Below, one piece after another: positions 17,010 through 25,673 of a stretch of 64,000 bases of DNA (positions are counted from its first letter, which is position 1; each line of letters begins with the position of its first letter). Location of the stretch: the NCBI RefSeq assembly GCF_004379255.2, contig NW_024598628.1:1-64000 (forward strand), read 5' to 3'. Source of the stretch: Salvia splendens (lineage: Eukaryota; Streptophyta; Magnoliopsida; Lamiales; Lamiaceae). The notes below the pieces were generated by a model. It worked only from the letters and a program-made list of their open reading frames with translations, searched no databases and was not told the origin of the DNA. The position numbers and the translations under genes are program-made.

Positions 17010-17028
17010 CCAGGTTTAGGGTTTAGGG
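17010..17028 (+). repeat. Telomere-like repeats behind the BI-1 retrocopy
   Basis: CCAGGTTTAGGGTTTAGGG. The extra CCAGG repeats the end of element X, so the junction carries a partial second copy of the target. Confidence 0.9.
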
Positions 17029-17050
17029 TTTTTTTTTTTTTTTTTTTTTT

Positions 17051-17210
17051 AAATTAACTTCATATATTTATATCATATATATGAAGGAGGAAATTACAAA
17101 TCAACTCCTATAACAAGGAGGAAAGACAAATTACGCCACCCAGGATTCGAACTTGAGACCTCCCCAGGATGGACGCGATATCCAGCACCCTTTACCGCTA
17201 GGCCAAGGGG

Positions 17211-17213
<3 letters not shown>
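17051..17213 (-). mobile_element. SINE-A copy, 5' end interrupted
   Basis: Poly(T) 17029-17050. The body has several substitutions and a CC insertion near 17163; its 5' terminus (GGGGCTT) runs into a long T-run rather than CTTGGAT plus telomere. Confidence 0.88.
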
Positions 17214-17249
<36 letters not shown>

Positions 17250-17259
17250 CTTGGTTTTG

Positions 17260-17261
<2 letters not shown>
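17212..17261 (-). mobile_element. Extremely truncated SINE-A insertion (about 10-bp stub)
   Basis: About 31 T followed by AAATTAACTT, the last ten bases of SINE-A, then GGTTTTGGG. It looks like a target-primed insertion in which reverse transcription stopped almost at once, into the CTTGG at the SINE-A 5' end. Confidence 0.65.
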
Positions 17262-17298
<37 letters not shown>

Positions 17299-17311
17299 CC
17301 TTCAAACACCA

Positions 17312-17610
17312 TCACGGCGGGGGGTTAAGGCGGACCCCCAACCTGTATATATCAAAAATCACCAAAAGAACATACATCAGACGAGCCCAAAAGTGACTCG
17401 GTCCGCACGAGAGATACAAAACACAAGAGCTAACAAAGCTACTATGGTATCCCCACAGACCGGGTACTAACCATCTAACTAAAGAGAGAATAAACATAAC
17501 AAAGCTATACATCATAAACGGACAAGGATGATGGCCAAAAGCGGGCCAAATCCAAAGGAAATAAAAAAACCATAAATCAAAACCACAAACCAAGTGAAGT
17601 AGTCATCCAT
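17312..17610 (-). pseudogene. LINE-7 ORF3 (small hydrophobic ORF), frameshifted
   Basis: The ATG overlapping the ORF2 stop is kept (17608-17610), but a one-base deletion near 17518 (AAACGG in place of AAAAAGG) shifts the frame. A LINE with intact ORF1 and ORF2 thus has a broken ORF3, which argues that ORF3 is dispensable or not a gene. Confidence 0.55.
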
Positions 17611-20600
17611 CTCGATATCTGAATCTGAAGTTCGGATAGCCCAACTGGTCCATCCTGACGAGCGACTTCAAATACCGAGGCGCTGAATCCGCATCGAAGA
17701 AGGTGATGGCAGGGGTCTGGACCCCCCTACCTGCCAAAAAGTCTGCTGGTCGGTTGCCCTCTCGAAAGATGTGAGAGAACATGAACTGTATCTGTGCGAG
17801 TAAAGTACGAATGCGGGCCATGTGATGTCTCACATCCGCTGCTCCTCTGCGTCCTGAAGTGAACACCGCGACCACTGCTGCCGCATCCATCTCGACCCAG
17901 ACATGCGAGGAGAACTGCATAGCCAGTGTCAGCCCGTGAAGAAGAGCTAATAGCTCCGCCTCGAAGGCCGACCCAGCTGCGAGAGGCGTACAAAAGGCCC
18001 CCAGGAGAGAACCGTCTGAGCCCCGAACCACTCCCCCACCGCCTGCCTGTCCCGTCGAGCTAGTAAAGGCCCCGTCGGTGTTCAGCTTCACCCAAGGATC
18101 GTCGGGTGGATGCCAAAGCACTTGCAGGGACCTCAGAACTCGCCGGCGAGGAGGAGCCAAAGGCATGAAGTCAACGGTCGGGGTGCAACCGCGCCAATGA
18201 AGGGGGACTAGCACACCCGCCGCCACCAAGATCCGCAGGTGCCGAACAACCTGCCAAATAACATGTGAAGAACGAAAAGAAATGCCGCAATGCTTGCAGC
18301 TATTCCTCTCCGTCCAGATAAACCAGTATACCAAACAGGGAATGATGAAACTAATGTGCAAGGCGGTGGCCCTGTGAGAGGACCTCCACCAAAAACCTAA
18401 TCTAAGTGCAATGTCAGTGCACGTGTGAATGTGTGTGCTGATGTAAGGGAACCAGCCATCAAAGTAATCCCAAACCGATCTCGCCAGAGGACTCGACACA
18501 AACAAATGCTGAAACGACTCGACTGAAATAGAAGCGACACAACAGAGACACTTGGATGCAAGAGAGATACCACGGGCCTGAACATAACACTCAACAGGGA
18601 GCCTCTGGAGGAGGAGGCGCCAGATGAAGACAGAGATGGTAGGGGTCAGCCCAGCATTCCAAACCATGCGAAGTCCGAAATGTCTAGGGGACCGTGTCCG
18701 GATGAGCTCCCAAGCTGAGGCCGTCGAGAACTCGCCATCGCCAGTGAGGCTCCATCGCATCACATCCCGCCTGCCCACCTCAATCGGAACAGCCCTGATA
18801 AGATCCAACACATGCAAAGGCACACCATACAAAGCCAGATAATCATGCAGTTTTTCAACATGCCAAGTATGATCATGCCAAAATCTAGAGACCTCAGCGG
18901 CAGGAAGATCAGTCCCGGGCGGACAATAGGTCCTAAGGGGGAGAACCCCGACCCACACGTCGTCCCAGAAACTAATCCGCCCTTCGCCTAGGGACCACCT
19001 AATGAGACCATGAACCTGACCTCTAATGTCCGTGAGACGATGCCAAATAGGACTATCATGCACAGAGTAAGGAGAAATGAAAGCACGACCAGCATGGAAA
19101 CAATACTTGCGCATGGTGAACTGCGCCCAAAGTGAATCCTGCGTGAGAAATCTCCACCAGAGCTTGATGCTGAAAGCTTTGACGACCTCGCGGAAACGAC
19201 GGATGCCGAGGCCTCCCTCATCCAACGGCAGACAAATCTTCTTCTTCCAGCTAACCCAGTGAATCTTCCTCTGCTCCCCAACCGTGCCCCAAAAGAACCG
19301 GGCCAAGATCTGCTCCAACTCCCTCATCCAATACTGATACGTCTTCAGGACCTGGAAGATGTGAAGAGGGATGGTTACAAGGGTGCTCTTGATCAGAGCG
19401 AGGCGCCCTCCAAGAGAAAGATGTCTGTGAGACCAGCTGTGAATCCGGTCCACCATCTTCTGTCGGATATCTAAAAGGTAGCCGGCCTTCAGCCCCCCCT
19501 TATAGATAGGGACACCGAGGTAGGTGAAAGGGAGGAATCCCTGCTGGAATCCACTCGCCTCTGCCACCTCAGCCGCCCAAGCGTCGAACTTCTCAAAGAG
19601 GTAGAAATGACTCTTTCCCCTGTTCACCATCTGACCCGACACGGCAGAATAGTGCTCGAGACAATGAACCAGCCTCTCCACGGACTGTCTGTGCGCCCTG
19701 ACAAAGATGATAACGTCATCGGCATAAGACAAATGGGATATGGCCGGCGCGCGCCTAGCACATCTATACTCCATATCGGGATGTGTGTCCACAAGCCTGT
19801 TCAAGCTCCTCGAAAGATAATCTGCAGCAAGCACGAACAGCGACGGCGATAACGGATCTCCTTGGCGAAGTCCCCTCGTAGACTGAAAGAAACCTGCCGG
19901 AGCCCCGTTCACGAGCACTGAGAACCAGCAAGAAGAGATGCATCGATCCACCATACTCACCCACCCCGGCGGGAATCCCATCCTCTCAAGCACCAGGAGG
20001 AGGAAAGGCCACTGCACTCGATCATAGGCCTTAGCCATATCTAGCTTGAGGGCCAGATTAGGCGACTTTGCCTTCTGAATGAGCGACCTGCCGATATCGT
20101 GAATCAATTCCTGAGCCAAGAGCACATTATCACTAAGCAAGCGACCCTTTACAAAACCGCTCTGGTTCGGCGCCACAACCTGAGGAAGCAGCGGCGCCAA
20201 ACGCGATGTCAAGATCTTGGAGATGATCTTGTTGGTCACGTTGCAAAGGCTGATCGGCCTGTACTCTGCCCAGGTCGCCGGGCTTGCCTTCTTCGGCAAG
20301 AGAATGATGGTCGTGGCCGTGAAGCTGCGGGGCATGGGAGCTCCTGAGAAGAAGTCCGCCACCGCTGCCACCACCTCTGCTCCTACGATGTCCCAACAGT
20401 GCTGGAAGAAAAGAGACGAGAAGCCATCCGGTCCCGAGGCGCTGTCCCCACTGATGCCAAAGACCGCCGCCCTCACCTCATCATAGTCAGGAACTGCACA
20501 GAGGCCCTCGCGGTCGATGGAGTCTGGGAGACCGCGCAAGAGATCAAGGTCCGGCTGCTCCAAGTGCTCAACGTCTGATGTGAGAAGCCGCTGGAAGTAG

Positions 20601-21775
20601 TCAACCGCCGACTGTCTGATGTCCTCCTCCGACGTGAGTGTCTGTCCTCCTGCCTGAATGGCGTGAATCCGGGACTTCACCCGCTTCTGTCGCACCCACC
20701 CATGGAAGAATTTGGAGTTCCTTTCGCCTTCTACCGCCCACCGAATGGCAGCCTTCTGCTTCCAGAAATCCTCCTCCATCCTAGTGCGGAGTACGTAGAG
20801 GGCGGTGCAACGGCTAAGCTCACTCCTGTGGGCTCCTGTCGGGTCCCCGTCGTAAGCCGCCTGCGCAGCGGCAACCGCCTTCTCTGCCTCCCTCAGCTTT
20901 TCAAAGATGTTCCCAAAGACCTCCCTGTTCCAACCCTTGAGAAAACCCTTAACTCTGCTGAGTTTGAACTGAAGATTAAGCATGCCGAAGAAGCCCGTCT
21001 CCGCCGTCCACACTCTGGCAATCTCATCCCTGAAAGTGTGATGCCTAACCCACATGTTCTGAAACCTAAACGAAGGCCTCGGAATCTGAGCCGTGAGCTG
21101 GCACCGCACAAGCAAAGGGGCATGATCTGAAGAGATCCTAGGCAAATGAGTCACCCTGGTAGCCGCAAAGGCGGTCGTCCAGTGCTCCCCGAGAAGAACT
21201 CTGTCCAATCTCTCCCAGAGCCCACTCCTCGTCCATGTGAACGGTGGGCCATCAAAGCCTGGGTCCAGAAGCTGGCAGTCTGCTACGGCGTCGGCGAAGT
21301 CCATCATCTCTCCGTGCCTGTCTGTCGTGCTGCCCTGTCTCTCTTCCTCCAACAAGAAGATGTTGAAGTCACCACCAACAAGCCAAGGGGCCCCGTCAGT
21401 AGCTAGAGAGATGTCCCTGAGCTTATTCCACAGATCGTATCTCCCCTCCCTCGAGCACTTAGCGTACACTACGGAGAGATAGATTGAAAAAGGGAATATC
21501 GCAGCAGAAACTCGGACGTGAAGGACCTGCTCAGAGTCATCAATGACCTCGACCTGCCAGTCCCTGTGAGAGAAGATCCAAATCTTGCCGTTTGTGTTCG
21601 AACACCTAAACTGCAACCCAAATCGCCTACTAAAGAAAGAAGGCTGGGGATCCGTCTGGGGCTCAAGCACCGCGGCAAACAAAACATTGTACATATCGAT
21701 AATATTCTTGAAAGTGCCCTGGGTAGCAGTGTTCGCTATCCCCTGGGCATTCCAGATCATGAAGTGAGAAGACAT
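17603..21775 (-). CDS. LINE-7 ORF2: endonuclease-reverse transcriptase-RNase H
   Basis: 1390 codons starting MSSHFMIWNAQG; the open frame continues 43 codons upstream into ORF1, but this ATG sits 7 nt after the ORF1 stop in every full-length copy. Domains: APE-like endonuclease (about 1-225; WNAQG, GGDFNIF, SSDHAPLL), reverse transcriptase (about 490-760; KLDMAKAYD, QGDPLSP, YADD), zf-RVT-like cysteine/histidine segment (about 1006-1105), and RNase H (about 1229-1350; NTDGA, EAELLAL, EMDA, RPADF). All catalytic residues I can recognise are present. It nicks target DNA and copies RNA from the 3'-OH. Its likely target here is telomere-type repeat; that is inferred from the insertion sites. Confidence 0.95.
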   Translation of the reverse strand: MSSHFMIWNAQGIANTATQGTFKNIIDMYNVLFAAVLEPQTDPQPSFFSRRFGLQFRCSNTNGKIWIFSHRDWQVEVIDDSEQVLHVRVSAAIFPFSIYLSVVYAKCSREGRYDLWNKLRDISLATDGAPWLVGGDFNIFLLEEERQGSTTDRHGEMMDFADAVADCQLLDPGFDGPPFTWTRSGLWERLDRVLLGEHWTTAFAATRVTHLPRISSDHAPLLVRCQLTAQIPRPSFRFQNMWVRHHTFRDEIARVWTAETGFFGMLNLQFKLSRVKGFLKGWNREVFGNIFEKLREAEKAVAAAQAAYDGDPTGAHRSELSRCTALYVLRTRMEEDFWKQKAAIRWAVEGERNSKFFHGWVRQKRVKSRIHAIQAGGQTLTSEEDIRQSAVDYFQRLLTSDVEHLEQPDLDLLRGLPDSIDREGLCAVPDYDEVRAAVFGISGDSASGPDGFSSLFFQHCWDIVGAEVVAAVADFFSGAPMPRSFTATTIILLPKKASPATWAEYRPISLCNVTNKIISKILTSRLAPLLPQVVAPNQSGFVKGRLLSDNVLLAQELIHDIGRSLIQKAKSPNLALKLDMAKAYDRVQWPFLLLVLERMGFPPGWVSMVDRCISSCWFSVLVNGAPAGFFQSTRGLRQGDPLSPSLFVLAADYLSRSLNRLVDTHPDMEYRCARRAPAISHLSYADDVIIFVRAHRQSVERLVHCLEHYSAVSGQMVNRGKSHFYLFEKFDAWAAEVAEASGFQQGFLPFTYLGVPIYKGGLKAGYLLDIRQKMVDRIHSWSHRHLSLGGRLALIKSTLVTIPLHIFQVLKTYQYWMRELEQILARFFWGTVGEQRKIHWVSWKKKICLPLDEGGLGIRRFREVVKAFSIKLWWRFLTQDSLWAQFTMRKYCFHAGRAFISPYSVHDSPIWHRLTDIRGQVHGLIRWSLGEGRISFWDDVWVGVLPLRTYCPPGTDLPAAEVSRFWHDHTWHVEKLHDYLALYGVPLHVLDLIRAVPIEVGRRDVMRWSLTGDGEFSTASAWELIRTRSPRHFGLRMVWNAGLTPTISVFIWRLLLQRLPVECYVQARGISLASKCLCCVASISVESFQHLFVSSPLARSVWDYFDGWFPYISTHIHTCTDIALRLGFWWRSSHRATALHISFIIPCLVYWFIWTERNSCKHCGISFRSSHVIWQVVRHLRILVAAGVLVPLHWRGCTPTVDFMPLAPPRRRVLRSLQVLWHPPDDPWVKLNTDGAFTSSTGQAGGGGVVRGSDGSLLGAFCTPLAAGSAFEAELLALLHGLTLAMQFSSHVWVEMDAAAVVAVFTSGRRGAADVRHHMARIRTLLAQIQFMFSHIFREGNRPADFLAGRGVQTPAITFFDADSAPRYLKSLVRMDQLGYPNFRFRYRDG

Positions 21776-21782
21776 GGGAAAC

Positions 21783-24700
21783 TCAGTAGGCTCCCGAGGC
21801 CGAAAGCCTCGCCTTCTTCGATGAACCCTCTGCGGGAGGGGAAGTGGGTCCAATGTACTGCAGCACCGGATCGTCGGATTCAAGCCTCGTGTTCGGTACC
21901 TCACAAATCATATGATCCTGGTGGTCATCGCTGTCTACCTCAACCTCGGCCTCATCCGAGGGAAAATCCTCCAAAGCCCCGAACATGTTATCACCGTGCA
22001 CAACCATAGCTAGAGGTCCGTATCCGAAACCGCGTGTAATAGAAGGCGATCTGGACCTAGAGGCCCGCTCTCTCCCTGACGAGGAATCATCCCCCTCAAA
22101 ACCCTTTCGTCCCTCCCCATCTGACCCTGTCTTCACCGAGGTGGCTGTCACCTGCATCTTCTCTCGGCGCCTTTCTCGTTTCCTCTCGTAATAAGCTGCG
22201 CTCCTGTTGTTCTTCTTCTTCTTAGGCACAACGAAGCCGTCGTCCCATGCAACCTGTGAGCCCTCTGCGGCTGCTGAAGAAGGCCCGGGGTGTAAGTCGG
22301 GGCCAGGGGCCGGCTCTCTGATCACGAAGCCGTGTTTGTGCCTCTCCTGACGCAATGGCTGTCCAACCTCCGGGGTAGGCCTCTCTGTAGGCTGGTACCT
22401 CGGGCCCTGAGGCTGTCTACTAGGGCCTGCCTGATGCGACTCTCCCTCTTTGTTGGGAGGAGGCCGGTTCTGTGAGGTCGGCCTTTGGGAGTAGTCCCTC
22501 TTGGGAGGCATAGGCCGCCTCCCAGATGCATAGCATGTCGACGCCGAGTGACCTACATGCTTGCATTCAGAGCAATATAGAGGGATCTTGTCCCATTTCA
22601 CCTTCAACGTGACATGTTTCCCGGCAATGTTGACATCTATCTCCTCAGGGATGGGACGTGACAAATCGACCTCGACACAAATGCGTGCAAAAGAAACACG
22701 AGATCTAGTGATTGTGGCCCTATCTACTTGCACGGGTTTACCGAGCATCTCACCAATAGCAATTAGGGACGACTCTTCAAAAAGATGCACAGGCAACGCA
22801 AGTATGTTACACCAAATAGCAACAATGGGGATTTCAAAGAAAGGGTCAAAGTCAGGGGTCCATTTAAACACACGCATCGGATGGTGCTCGACATACCAAA
22901 CAGGAGAGTTATTCGGTCCATTAAGCAACTTGACATAATCACGCATATCAGACAATTGAATAAAAATATGCTTCGCATTTAAGAAATTCCAAGACATAGC
23001 ACCAACAAGTTTTAAATTACCTAATGCTTTCTGAATTTGGTGGGCAGGGGGGATGGAGTGTGAGAATTTGCCGACGATGGCAGGTCCTAAACGGCCTGCG
23101 AGAAGAGAAGTCTCATTAGCCGAAAAAAATAAACAAGGTTTACCTTCGACAATGCGGACTTCGCCTCTTTTATCCGCCTTTTCTCGGTCCAAAAGAATTG
23201 GACCCTCTGCCGGCTGCCCCTTCTTTAGTACATCAGCCATAGACTTCCCAAAAAAAATGTGTGATTGGTCTTCATTGATTTTAGCCAACGAGGACAGTCC
23301 CTCCTTAGAACTTTCCCCATGCATTCCTTTGTCCAAGTAGGCTTTTTTACCCAGCAAATCAGCCCAAGGTTGAGGAGGAGAGTTACCAATATTGGCAGCG
23401 GAAATCAGAGTATGTGTGTGATGAACTGCCGGAGAAGAAGCAGCTGCAGGTGCTGTAGAAACTGGCCGAGAGTTGTCAGCGACAGTCGGGGCTGCTGGGG
23501 TCAGAATTGCAGCCGCTGAATTGCTTTGAAAGGCGCTGCCTCCGGTGACCCCGGTGTGTATAAGGCCGGTTTGTTCAAGTGGGGGAAATTCCGACATATT
23601 TTCGTCGTCAAAAACTGGTGGGAAAGGGCGTTGCAGCAGAGCCTTCTGGACAGTCTGAAGAGGCTGCTTGCTGGCTGGAAAATTATTTTTGTGGGCAGTT
23701 TGTGGTTCGGAACTCCCGGCAAAGAGGGATGCCGCAAGCTCTCTTCCAGCCACCACAAAGTCAGGCTGAGTTTTGGAACGGTGGGTTGATTTTGAGGATT
23801 TGTTATTTGAGGCAGAGGCTGAAGGTTTCGGTAACTTTGAGGGGGAATGTTGCTGCACATTTTTTTTTTTGGAAAGGTGAGACTTGGTTTGGGCTGGAGA
23901 AAGCGAGAGATTAGGCTGCTGGGTTGTGGGTTGGGCTGGTGGGGAAGTATGTTTGGGCTGCTGGGAGTTGTGAACAGGTGGAGGGTTCAAAGGGGAAGTG
24001 TTTGTATTGGGCTGGAGGGGAAAGTTTGATGGGGTCGAAAAAAAAGGATTTGTGGAAGGCCCAAAAGGGAGACTAACCTGGGCTGACGGAATTGAGGCAG
24101 AGCCCAACAGCAGAGGCCCGTTTTGGTGGTCCAGCAAGGTATCCTGCAGCACCAGGGTTCGATTCTCGGCCAGGTCAAGGGAAGCAGCAGCCTCCCCATC
24201 CATTTTCTCATGCTCGACAGACAGCAGCCGCTCCATACCCAACAAAGTGGAGTTGTTACCTTGATTCTTGGAGCCTCTCAAAGATTGTGATGCCTTTTCA
24301 TTTAATGCTTGTATATTCCCCATGCAAAGAGGCATGGAGACGTGCAAGGAGTTGTTGGTAGGACTGCATGGAGGCTGTTCAATCAGTCCAGAAAAAGCGA
24401 CGGCTTCTCCATTCCCTGATGATGAACCACCTCCCATCCCAAGATTCTCGTACGTCTGGTCATCCCCCTCACCTACGAACGTGTCTACAGACAAGCAAGC
24501 AGCAGTAAACGACCGAGCACTGTACTCTTCGGCCTCTTCACTCGTCGTCGCCGGCAAGATCGGCGGAAGGAACCCTTCTTCAAAATGACCGTTTTTCTCA
24601 TCAATGATTCGCTGATCTTCCAATTCTTTCAGATATTCCTCTTCATCATCTAATAAGTCATCATCTTCAAGCTCTTCAGCCGACATTGAGTGATCGGAGA

Positions 24701-25022
24701 CGTTCAAAGTCGCCCCGACGGTGAACTCCGAAATAGGTTGGAAACCCACATTTCGCGTGGCAGATAAGTCTTGTTCAGGCTCTGCATGAGCATGTCCTTC
24801 AAAAACAGAGACCAGCCGTTGGAGGGAAGACGCCTGGCACCTTGGCGGCCGGTCCGCCATTGACGGCGAAACCGAGCTTTTTCGGCGACCACGAACGACC
24901 TCCGAATCACAGTCAAAACTCATCGCCTTCTTCCAAACATGATCAGGAACCTCATCCTTCCCAAAGAAACTGTTGGTTTTACTGTCAAAGAGCAGGAACG
25001 GCTCCGGCGGCATTTCCGCCAT
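21783..25022 (-). CDS. LINE-7 ORF1: nucleic-acid-binding protein with CCHC knuckle
   Basis: 1079 codons from the ATG of MAEMPPEPFLLFDSK; the frame is open 78 codons further up, but this start matches LINE-15 and LINE-10. The N-terminal half is acidic and low-complexity. It is followed by a DUF4283-like region (VGAMSWNFLNAKHIFIQL through FEIPIVAIWCNILALPVHLF), a zinc knuckle CSECKHVGHSASTC (C-x2-C-x4-H-x4-C), a basic KKKKNN segment and an acidic C-terminus. Family knowledge: plant LINE ORF1 proteins bind element RNA and form ribonucleoprotein with ORF2. The N-terminal part resembles LINE-15 while the stretch just before the DUF4283 region resembles LINE-10, so this ORF is a mosaic. TGA stop, 7 nt, then the ORF2 ATG in another frame. 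Confidence 0.92.
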   Translation of the reverse strand: MAEMPPEPFLLFDSKTNSFFGKDEVPDHVWKKAMSFDCDSEVVRGRRKSSVSPSMADRPPRCQASSLQRLVSVFEGHAHAEPEQDLSATRNVGFQPISEFTVGATLNVSDHSMSAEELEDDDLLDDEEEYLKELEDQRIIDEKNGHFEEGFLPPILPATTSEEAEEYSARSFTAACLSVDTFVGEGDDQTYENLGMGGGSSSGNGEAVAFSGLIEQPPCSPTNNSLHVSMPLCMGNIQALNEKASQSLRGSKNQGNNSTLLGMERLLSVEHEKMDGEAAASLDLAENRTLVLQDTLLDHQNGPLLLGSASIPSAQVSLPFGPSTNPFFSTPSNFPLQPNTNTSPLNPPPVHNSQQPKHTSPPAQPTTQQPNLSLSPAQTKSHLSKKKNVQQHSPSKLPKPSASASNNKSSKSTHRSKTQPDFVVAGRELAASLFAGSSEPQTAHKNNFPASKQPLQTVQKALLQRPFPPVFDDENMSEFPPLEQTGLIHTGVTGGSAFQSNSAAAILTPAAPTVADNSRPVSTAPAAASSPAVHHTHTLISAANIGNSPPQPWADLLGKKAYLDKGMHGESSKEGLSSLAKINEDQSHIFFGKSMADVLKKGQPAEGPILLDREKADKRGEVRIVEGKPCLFFSANETSLLAGRLGPAIVGKFSHSIPPAHQIQKALGNLKLVGAMSWNFLNAKHIFIQLSDMRDYVKLLNGPNNSPVWYVEHHPMRVFKWTPDFDPFFEIPIVAIWCNILALPVHLFEESSLIAIGEMLGKPVQVDRATITRSRVSFARICVEVDLSRPIPEEIDVNIAGKHVTLKVKWDKIPLYCSECKHVGHSASTCYASGRRPMPPKRDYSQRPTSQNRPPPNKEGESHQAGPSRQPQGPRYQPTERPTPEVGQPLRQERHKHGFVIREPAPGPDLHPGPSSAAAEGSQVAWDDGFVVPKKKKNNRSAAYYERKRERRREKMQVTATSVKTGSDGEGRKGFEGDDSSSGRERASRSRSPSITRGFGYGPLAMVVHGDNMFGALEDFPSDEAEVEVDSDDHQDHMICEVPNTRLESDDPVLQYIGPTSPPAEGSSKKARLSASGAY

Positions 25023-25420
25023 TGCCGCAAAGCTTCGGGTTGGCGGCGGCGGCCACCCAAAAGCACCAGAAACACGATCAGATTCACAGAGATGAACCTG
25101 CAAGAACAGACGACACGACGACACGCCAAGACACGACGACTGACGGTGGACAACCGCCGGAAATCGACCGAAGAAGACGACCGGAAAAAGTTTTCCGGCG
25201 ACAGAAACTAAAAACGGCCAGAATCCGGCCAAAAAACACGACGGAAACGAAAACAAAAATGGTAGAACCGTAGCAAGGACTCAAACGAACAAGATGAACG
25301 GAAAAAAACTAAACGAAAGACTCTAAAATTGGCGAAATCGGACTTGGAAATTTTTTGGGCTAGAGAGCATTGTGTGTTTTTAGTGTGTGTGATTTGCATG
25401 CAAGGGCATGAATCTTGGAT

Positions 25421-25441
25421 GGTTTAGGGTTTAGGGTTAAG

Positions 25442-25443
<2 letters not shown>
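25421..25443 (+). repeat. Telomere-like repeats
   Basis: Three heptamers, the last TTAAGGG, between LINE-7 and a SINE-A. Confidence 0.94.
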
Positions 25444-25473
<30 letters not shown>

Positions 25474-25480
<7 letters not shown>

Positions 25481-25653
25481 CTTCATATATTTATATCATA
25501 TATATGAAGGAGGAAATTACAAATCAACTCATTACAAATCAACTCCTATAACAAGGAGGAAAGACAAATTACGCCACCTAGGGTTCGAACTCGAGACCTC
25601 CAGGATGGACGCGGTATCCAGCACCCTTTACCGCTAGGCCAAGGGGCTTGGAT
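25474..25653 (-). mobile_element. SINE-A copy with a 16-bp internal duplication
   Basis: Poly(T) 25444-25473. ATTACAAATCAACTC occurs twice in tandem near 25515-25547. The 5' end CTTGGATGG runs directly into the poly(T) of LINE-8. Confidence 0.9.
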
Positions 25654-25673
25654 GGTTTTTTTTTTTTTTTTTT

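Larger units (their letters stand above)
17299..25413 (-). mobile_element. LINE-7: full-length LINE (subfamily A), ORF1 and ORF2 intact
   Basis: About 8.1 kb plus poly(A) (poly(T) 17262-17298). Order on the sense strand: 5'UTR of 391 nt starting ATTCATGCCCTTGCATGC, ORF1 (1079 codons), a 7-nt gap, ORF2 (1390 codons), ORF3 region, 3' hairpin, poly(A). The bases 25414-25420 (CTTGGAT) next to its 5' end repeat the 5' end of a SINE-A, as expected if the target was the SINE-A junction now on its left; the match over the telomere part is imperfect. With both large ORFs open, it is a candidate autonomous copy. Confidence 0.95.

Noticed and set aside
23860..24060. Glycine/tryptophan-rich plus-strand frames in the ORF1 region
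   Set aside because: They are the complement of the proline/glutamine/serine-rich ORF1 linker, with no support of their own.
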